Part shown: one piece after another, positions 14,533 through 18,989 of the stretch
Layout of the letters: each line of letters starts with the position of its first letter
Numbering within the stretch: position 1 is the first letter of the stretch
DNA from: DASUHT01 sp051955775
GTDB lineage: Bacteria > Actinomycetota > Thermoleophilia > Gaiellales > JAICJC01
Length of the DNA stretch: 18,989 nt
NCBI GenBank assembly: GCA_051955775.1
Contig: JBQCGJ010000294.1
Location: 1 to 18,989 of the forward strand
Direction: 5' to 3'
Position numbers and translations under genes: made by a program
Notes under the pieces: generated by a model
What the model was told of the DNA's origin: nothing
Database searches by the model: none
What the model saw: only the letters and a program-made list of their open reading frames with translations

Positions 14533-15041
14533 CGGCGGCGGGGGAGGTTTCGCAGGGTGTTCGCCATCTCCACCGCGGCCGACGCCGCGTCCGCGCCCTT
14601 GTTCCCCGCCCGGCCGCCCGCGCGATCCATCGCCTGCTCCTGCGTGTCGCAGGTGAGCAGGCCGAAGCTGACCGGCACGCCGGAGTCGATGGACGCGCCG
14701 GTGATGCCGCGGGCCGCCTCGGCGCACACGTACTCGAAGTGCGGCGTGTCGCCGCGGATCACGCAGCCCAGCGTGATCACCGCCTGGTGCCCGCCGGCCT
14801 CGGCCAGGCGCCGGCAGGCCAGCGGCAGCTCCCACGCGCCGGGCACGGTGACCACCGTGATCCGGTCACGCGGAACGCCCAGCTCGGTCAGCCGGTCGAC
14901 CGCGCCGTCCAGCAGCCGCTGCACCACGTCGGCGTTGAAGCGTGAGGCGACGATGGCCACGTCGAGCTCGCCCGAGTCGCGCACCGCCACCGACGAGCAG
15001 CCCTCGGGCACCTGGAGCTGCCCCACCCAGCCCTCGCTCAC
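14529..15041 (-). CDS. ribH: 6,7-dimethyl-8-ribityllumazine synthase
   Basis: Lumazine synthase condenses the pyrimidine from RibD with dihydroxybutanone phosphate from the RibB domain. It usually assembles into pentamers or capsids. The protein is 170 residues from a GTG at 15041. Substrate-site motifs are SRFN (33-36), VPGAWELP (66-73), IRGDTPHFEYV with the catalytic histidine H101, and FGLLTCDTQEQAMDRAG. The GTG overlaps the ribBA stop as GTGA. An in-frame extension into ribBA is rejected. The C-terminus ends in an Arg-rich LRNLPRRR. Confidence 0.97.
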   Translation of the reverse strand: MSEGWVGQLQVPEGCSSVAVRDSGELDVAIVASRFNADVVQRLLDGAVDRLTELGVPRDRITVVTVPGAWELPLACRRLAEAGGHQAVITLGCVIRGDTPHFEYVCAEAARGITGASIDSGVPVSFGLLTCDTQEQAMDRAGGRAGNKGADAASAAVEMANTLRNLPRRR

Positions 15042-16303
15042 GACTCGTCCACCCGGAATCCCTGGTGGCGGATCGTGTGCCCCATGCGCTCGACCTTGGT
15101 GCGCAGGTACGCCTCGTTGGCCGGGTTGGGCTCGGCTTCGATCGGCACCTGCTCGACGATCTCCAGCCCGTAGCCCTCGAGGCCGAGCAGCTTCTTGGGG
15201 TTGTTGGTGAGCACCCGCATCGAGCGCACGCCCAGGTCGGACAGGATCTGATAGCCGACGCCGTAGTCGCGGGAGTCGACGGGCAGGCCCAGCGCCAGGT
15301 TGGCATCGACGGTGTCCAGGCCCTGCTCCTGCAGCTCGTACGCGCGCAGTTTGTTCAGCAGCCCGATCCCGCGGCCTTCCTGCGAGAGGTACAGCAGCAC
15401 GCCCCGGCCGTGCTCGGCGATCTGCGCCTGAGCCCGCTCCAGCTGGTCGCCGCAGTCGCAGCGCATGGAGTGGAACACATCGCCGGTCAGGCACTCCGAA
15501 TGCACCCGCACCAGCACGCCCTCCGCCCCTCGCACGTCGCCCATGACCAGGGCCACGTGCTGCTGGCCATCGATTCGCGACCGGTATCCGTGGGCCACCC
15601 ACTCGCCATGGCGGGTCGGCATCCACGCGCTGGCCACCCGCTCCACCAGCTTCTCCGTACGGTGGCGGAAGGCCACGATGTCGGCCACCGTGATCATCTT
15701 CAAGCCGTGCCGCCGGCAGTAGCCGACCAGATCGGGGACGCGGGCCATGGTGCCGTCGTCGTTCATCACCTCGCAGATCACGCCGGCGGGCTGTAGCCCC
15801 GCCAGCCGGGCCAGATCGACCGAGGCCTCGGTCTGGCCGGTGCGCTCCAGGACGCCGTGCTCGCGCGCCCGCAGCGGGAACACGTGACCGGGCTGAACGA
15901 GATCCTGGGGTCGCGCGCCGGGGTTGATGGCGACCTGAATCGTGTGCGAGCGGTCGGCCGCCGAGATGCCGGTGGACACGCCCTCGCGGGCCTCGATGGA
16001 CACGGTAAAGGCGGTGCCGAAGGGCGCCCGGTTGTCCTGCGTCATCAGCTCCAGGCCGAGCTCGTCCACCCGCTCCGGCGTCAGCGCCAGGCAGATCAGG
16101 CCGCGCCCGTGGGTGGCCATGAAGTTGATCGCCTCGGGCGTCACGTACTGCGCGGCCATCACCAGATCGCCCTCGTTCTCACGGTCGGGCGAGTCGACCA
16201 CGACCACCATGCGGCCGGCCTGGATGTCGGCGATCGCCTCCTCGACAGGCGCGAACGGCCGCTCGCCTGGCGCCTGACGTGGCCGGTGATCGGTGGCGCT
16301 CAT
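15038..16303 (-). CDS. ribBA: Bifunctional 3,4-dihydroxy-2-butanone-4-phosphate synthase / GTP cyclohydrolase II
   Basis: This 421-residue protein catalyses both entry reactions of riboflavin synthesis. Residues about 15-215 are the RibB domain: DSPDRENEGD (37-46, with E42 as Mg ligand), HTIQVAINPGARPQDLVQPG, and RTGQTEASVDLARLAG. In the last motif the usual metal-binding histidine (E. coli H153) is Gln157. Residues about 220-421 are GTP cyclohydrolase II, with the zinc cysteines in CLTGDVFHSMRCDCG, SQEGRGIGL, and NNPKKLLGLEGYGLEI. The ATG at 16303 overlaps the ribE stop as ATGA. The RibA half looks fully active. The RibB half is probably active but has the ligand change. Confidence 0.96.
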   Translation of the reverse strand: MSATDHRPRQAPGERPFAPVEEAIADIQAGRMVVVVDSPDRENEGDLVMAAQYVTPEAINFMATHGRGLICLALTPERVDELGLELMTQDNRAPFGTAFTVSIEAREGVSTGISAADRSHTIQVAINPGARPQDLVQPGHVFPLRAREHGVLERTGQTEASVDLARLAGLQPAGVICEVMNDDGTMARVPDLVGYCRRHGLKMITVADIVAFRHRTEKLVERVASAWMPTRHGEWVAHGYRSRIDGQQHVALVMGDVRGAEGVLVRVHSECLTGDVFHSMRCDCGDQLERAQAQIAEHGRGVLLYLSQEGRGIGLLNKLRAYELQEQGLDTVDANLALGLPVDSRDYGVGYQILSDLGVRSMRVLTNNPKKLLGLEGYGLEIVEQVPIEAEPNPANEAYLRTKVERMGHTIRHQGFRVDES

Positions 16304-16899
16304 GCGGAAAGGGTACCCGCGGAGCCGCTCGGCGCCATCAGCCGCTGGACGTATCGCCCCAGCACGTCGGCCTCCAGATTCACCCGCCGGCCAGGTTCCA
16401 GCCCGCCCAGGGTGGTCACCGCGAGCGTGTGCGGAATCAACGACACCGAGAACGCGGAGTCGTCCAGCGCGGTGACGGTGAGGCTGACCCCGGCCACCGT
16501 CACCGAGCCCTTGAGGATGGTGGTGCGCAGCACCTCGGGCGGCGCGTCGACAGTCAGTGTGACCGCCTCGCCGTCCGGCTCCACGGACGCCACCCGGCCC
16601 ACGGCGTCCACATGGCCCTGCACCCAGTGGCCGGCCATGCGGTCGCCGACCCGCAGGGCGGGCTCCAGATTCACGCGGTCGCCGGCCGCGATATCGCCCA
16701 GCATGCTGACGCGCAGCGTCTCCGGCACCGCGTGGAACTCGAGCTCGTCGCCGTCCACCGCGGTCACGGTCAGGCAGCAGCCCTCGATCGACACCGAGTC
16801 GCCGACGGCGGCGTCGCGGGCGGTCTGCGGCGCCCGCAGCCGCAGGGCCGGCGGCGGCGTGAGCACCTCACCCAATTCCGTCACGATACCCGTGAACAC
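16300..16899 (-). CDS. ribE: Riboflavin synthase alpha chain
   Basis: The enzyme dismutates two molecules of 6,7-dimethyl-8-ribityllumazine into riboflavin and the RibD product. The protein is 199 residues, made of two tandem lumazine-binding beta-barrels (about 1-97 and 98-190). Each has the LTVT motif (GCCLTVTAV and GVSLTVTAL) and a G..VNLE segment, and GHWVQGHVD lies at the junction. It starts MFTGIV from a GTG at 16899, with GAGGAG (16904-16909) four bases upstream. Its first 32 bases overlap the end of ribD. Some systems call this gene ribC. Confidence 0.97.
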   Translation of the reverse strand: MFTGIVTELGEVLTPPPALRLRAPQTARDAAVGDSVSIEGCCLTVTAVDGDELEFHAVPETLRVSMLGDIAAGDRVNLEPALRVGDRMAGHWVQGHVDAVGRVASVEPDGEAVTLTVDAPPEVLRTTILKGSVTVAGVSLTVTALDDSAFSVSLIPHTLAVTTLGGLEPGRRVNLEADVLGRYVQRLMAPSGSAGTLSA

Positions 16900-17962
16900 G
16901 CGTCTCCTCTTCGAGCTCGGTCACGGTGAGCATATCCACGCCCACCTGGACGGCCTTCCAGGGCCGCCCGGGGAGCGCGATCTCGCGATCGAACAGCCCG
17001 GGCCCGGCGCCGAGCTCGTCGGGCGACCTGAACACGATCAACCGGTCAAGGTGCCCGGAATCCAGGAACCCGGTGGCCAGCGTCGGCCCGCCCTCCAGCA
17101 GCACCGAGCTGATCCGCCGCCTGCCCAGCGTGGCCATCGCCGGCGCCAGCCCGTCCACCTGAATCGCGTCCACCCCGGGCGGGGGCGGCACGGCCCCCGG
17201 CGCCTGCACGACCAGCACAGGCGCATCGGACGAGGCGGTGCGGGCGAGCTGGGAATCGGCCGGCAACCGGCCACGGCGGTCGAACACGATTCGCAGCGGC
17301 TGGCGCTCGGCAGGCGGGTCGCAGTCGCGCGCGGTGAGGAGGGGGTCGTCCGCCAGCACCGTGCCGATGCCGACTGCCACCGCACCGGCCCGCGCCCGCA
17401 GCTCATGCACCATCCGCCGGCTCTGCGGCGAGGAGATCCACACCTGGCGGCCGTCTCCCCGCGACGTGCGCCCGTCGGCCGAGACCGCCGCCTTGTAGGT
17501 CACATGCGGGCGGCCCCACATGGCGAACGTCAGCCATTCGGCAACCATCCGCAGCGCGCGCAGCTCCACGTCGCCGCCGGCCAGCTCCACATCGATGCCC
17601 GCCTCGCGCAGGCGAGCGAAGCCGCGGCCGCCGACGCTGGGCGTCGGATCACCCATCGCGGCCACCACGCGGGCGACCCCCGCCTCGACAAGCGCGTCTG
17701 CGCAGGGGGGTGTGCGCCCGTGGTGTGCGCACGGCTCGAGGCTCACGTACATCGTCGCGTCACGGGCGTCGCCGGCCGCCCGCAGCGCGTTCACCTCGGC
17801 GTGCGGCTCACCTGGGCGCTCGTGCCAGCCCTCGCCCAGGACGCGGCCGTCGCGCACCAGCACGGCGCCCACAACCGGGTTCGGGGCGGCCGTGCGGCGG
17901 CCGCGCTCGGCCAGCTCGAAACACCGCTCGAGATGACGAACGTCGGTCTCGGTCAGCGCCAT
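16868..17962 (-). CDS. ribD: Bifunctional pyrimidine deaminase/reductase RibD
   Basis: RibD deaminates and then NADPH-reduces the pyrimidine produced by GTP cyclohydrolase II. The protein is 364 residues. The N-terminal deaminase domain (about 1-145) has APNPVVGAVLV, zinc ligands H54 (HAEVNAL, with catalytic E56) and C78/C87 in PCAHHGRTPPC. The reductase domain starts near 150 with HVTYKAAVSADGRTS and contains GIGTVLADDPLLTAR and SSVLLEGGPTLATGF. The ATG at 17962 overlaps the rpe stop by 10 nt, and the 3' end overlaps ribE by 32 nt, which suggests a single tightly coupled operon. Confidence 0.97.
   Translation of the reverse strand: MALTETDVRHLERCFELAERGRRTAAPNPVVGAVLVRDGRVLGEGWHERPGEPHAEVNALRAAGDARDATMYVSLEPCAHHGRTPPCADALVEAGVARVVAAMGDPTPSVGGRGFARLREAGIDVELAGGDVELRALRMVAEWLTFAMWGRPHVTYKAAVSADGRTSRGDGRQVWISSPQSRRMVHELRARAGAVAVGIGTVLADDPLLTARDCDPPAERQPLRIVFDRRGRLPADSQLARTASSDAPVLVVQAPGAVPPPPGVDAIQVDGLAPAMATLGRRRISSVLLEGGPTLATGFLDSGHLDRLIVFRSPDELGAGPGLFDREIALPGRPWKAVQVGVDMLTVTELEEETRVHGYRDGIG
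16904..16909 (-). promoter_or_regulatory. Ribosome-binding site for ribE
   Basis: GAGGAG on the minus strand ends four bases before the GTG at 16899, inside the 3' end of ribD. It supports the GTG start and independent ribosome loading within the operon. Confidence 0.7.
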
Positions 17963-18657
17963 GTCGCGGCGCCGGCGGCCTCGACCACGCCCACCAGCTC
18001 GCGGTAGGAGTCACCCGGGCTGGGCGCTCCGAAGATGGCCGATCCGGCGACCAGGATGTTCGCGCCCGCCTGGTAGACGTTGGCCGCGGTGCCGACGTGC
18101 ACCCCGCCGTCGACCTCCACGGCGACACCCTCTCTGCCGTTCGCCAGCTCACGCAGGCGGGGCAGCCGATCAAGCGTGGCGGGGATGAACGCCTGCCCGC
18201 CCCAGCCGGGGTTCACGCTCATGCACAGCAGCACGTCGGCGTACCGAGCTGCCTCGGTCAGGGCGTCGACCGGGGTTGCCGGATTGAGGGTCACCCCCGC
18301 CCGGCAGCCGAGCTCGGAGATCTGCTGGAGCGTGTAATGCAGGTGCGGGCAGGTCTCGACGTGCACGGTGATGCTGTCCGCGCCTGCTGCCGCGAACTGG
18401 TCGAGATGCCGCTCAGGCTGCTCGATCATCAGGTGCACGTCGGCCAGCGCTCCGTGCTCGTGGATGAGGTCGGAGAGGTCGGCCACCATCTTCGGCCCGA
18501 ACGTGATCACGGGCACGAAATGGCCGTCCATGACGTCGATGTGGACGACCTGGGCGCCGGCGTCCAGCACCTCGCCCACCTGCTCGCGCATGCGCGCGAA
18601 ATCGGCCGACAGGATCGACGGCGCCACCTCCACCGATGTCGGCCACACCGCCGCCAC
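17953..18657 (-). CDS. rpe: Ribulose-phosphate 3-epimerase
   Basis: Rpe interconverts ribulose-5-phosphate and xylulose-5-phosphate. Ribulose-5-phosphate is also the RibB substrate, which may explain its place at the head of the riboflavin genes. The protein is 234 residues from the GTG at 18657. Motifs are VAPSILSADF, HIDVMDGHFVP (metal ligands H39 and D41), DVHLMIEQP (H75), SVNPGWGGQAF and EVDGGV. GTGs at 18648 and 18633 are alternative starts. A TTG at 18732 would add a non-conserved 25 residues and is not favoured. I chose 18657 because a -10-like TACAGT lies just upstream. Confidence 0.95.
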   Translation of the reverse strand: MAAVWPTSVEVAPSILSADFARMREQVGEVLDAGAQVVHIDVMDGHFVPVITFGPKMVADLSDLIHEHGALADVHLMIEQPERHLDQFAAAGADSITVHVETCPHLHYTLQQISELGCRAGVTLNPATPVDALTEAARYADVLLCMSVNPGWGGQAFIPATLDRLPRLRELANGREGVAVEVDGGVHVGTAANVYQAGANILVAGSAIFGAPSPGDSYRELVGVVEAAGAATWR

Positions 18658-18800
18658 GCGCCAACTGTAGCCAGAGCACGCCCGCGAACGCTCAACACCC
18701 GTGGCTGCGAGCTCGGGCAGGGCTTCGTGCAACAGCCAACCGATGACCGCCGATCAGGTCGGAGCGCTGTGGCGGCAGGCCGCCGCGACGCCGCCTGACG
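18658..18800 (-). other. Non-coding gap between fmt and rpe
   Basis: This 143-bp stretch holds no convincing gene. In many actinobacteria rsmB (sun) lies between fmt and rpe, and it is absent here. Just after the fmt stop is the perfect inverted repeat GGCGGC-AG-GCCGCC (18771-18784), with no U-run. I looked for an FMN riboswitch and did not find its conserved boxes. A -10-like TACAGT lies at the rpe end. Confidence 0.5.
18664..18669 (-). promoter_or_regulatory. Possible -10 hexamer TACAGT for rpe and the rib operon
   Basis: TACAGT on the minus strand ends six bases before the GTG at 18657, which would give a leaderless transcript. The only -35-like TTGAGC is 20 bp upstream, longer than the usual spacing, so support is weak. 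Confidence 0.25.
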
Positions 18801-18989
18801 TTACCGCGCCGACTGCGGCGGCTGTCTGAGCCCGCGTAGGAACTCGTCCACGCGCATCCGGCGACCACCGGCCGGCTGCAGCTCGAGCACCTCCAGGGCA
18901 CCCGTTCCACACCCGATCACGAGCGGGGGGCCGATCGCCGCCGGCGGCAGCCTGTGATCGACGGGCTGCGCCCGCCACACCACCACCGG
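18801..18989 (-). CDS. fmt: Methionyl-tRNA formyltransferase, C-terminal fragment (cut by window edge)
   Basis: Only the last 62 codons are visible, ending at TAA 18803-18801; the frame is open to the window edge. The segment contains PPLVIGCGTGALEVLELQPA, then GGRRMRVDEFLRG. This matches the C-terminal RNA-binding domain of Fmt, which formylates initiator Met-tRNA. The position upstream of rpe agrees with the usual fmt-(rsmB)-rpe order. The catalytic domain lies outside the window and cannot be assessed. Confidence 0.88.
   Translation of the reverse strand, partial: PVVVWRAQPVDHRLPPAAIGPPLVIGCGTGALEVLELQPAGGRRMRVDEFLRGLRQPPQSAR

Noticed and set aside
15857..18007. A 716-codon plus-strand open frame opposite ribBA, ribE and ribD
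   Set aside because: No domain or plausible start is seen; it is fully explained as the complement of three well-supported genes.
18658..18732. A 25-residue N-terminal extension of rpe from TTG 18732
   Set aside because: Rpe proteins start within about ten residues of APSIL; the extension is not family-like and has no ribosome site.
18671..18800. FMN riboswitch (RFN element) upstream of the riboflavin genes
   Set aside because: A fragment resembling GATCGGCGGT occurs, but the other conserved RFN boxes (AGGG-type 5' box, GAGAGCCCGCGA-type box) are absent and the region is too short for the full fold ahead of rpe.

Overview
This window is high-GC bacterial DNA (roughly 70% by eye) carrying a dense set of conserved housekeeping genes. 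The order rpe / rpmB / asp23 / fakA-like / recG / rsmD / coaD ... rpmF / plsX / acpP / rnc / smc is a classic Gram-positive arrangement. A SepIVA-type coiled-coil protein beside a DUF177 gene points to Actinomycetota. Zinc-binding forms of L28 and L32, frequent GTG starts, few Shine-Dalgarno sites and many 4-nt stop/start overlaps fit that. The lineage is probably a deep-branching class such as Thermoleophilia, but this is inference: no rRNA is present.

Layout, left to right. (1) 31-615 (+): an unidentified protein with five predicted membrane segments. (2) About 575-717: a non-coding patch packed with perfect inverted repeats, lying between two convergent genes. (3) 718-12876 (-): one long leftward run, in transcription order asp23, a DhaL-DegV fusion, recG, rsmD, coaD, sepIVA-like, DUF177 (yceD), rpmF, plsX, acpP, rnc, smc. 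(4) 12931-13732 (+): rpmB and pdxH, divergent from asp23 across a 54-bp promoter region. (5) 13684-18657 (-): rpe, ribD, ribE, ribBA, ribH and an RmlD-like reductase, read leftward and overlapping pdxH tail to tail. (6) 18801-18989 (-): the C-terminal end of fmt, cut by the window edge.

How the genes fit together. rpe, ribD, ribE, ribBA and ribH supply pentose-phosphate interconversion and every committed step from GTP and ribulose-5-phosphate to riboflavin, except the dephosphorylation step. pdxH makes pyridoxal phosphate with FMN as cofactor. plsX, acpP and the DhaL-DegV fusion all bear on acyl-phosphate supply for phospholipid synthesis. recG, rsmD, rnc, smc, rpmB and rpmF are genome-maintenance and ribosome functions. 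The SepIVA-like protein is a probable division or cell-envelope factor.

Most of the window is ordinary core genome. The points most worth a second look are: a pair of palindromes near 590 and 707 that differ by compensating changes; the single-chain fatty-acid-kinase-like fusion; metal-ligand substitutions in RNase III and RibBA; a shortened SepIVA homologue; a reductase whose only plausible start is CTG; and a near-leaderless divergent promoter at rpmB. I found no CRISPR array, tRNA, rRNA, insertion sequence or convincing riboswitch.
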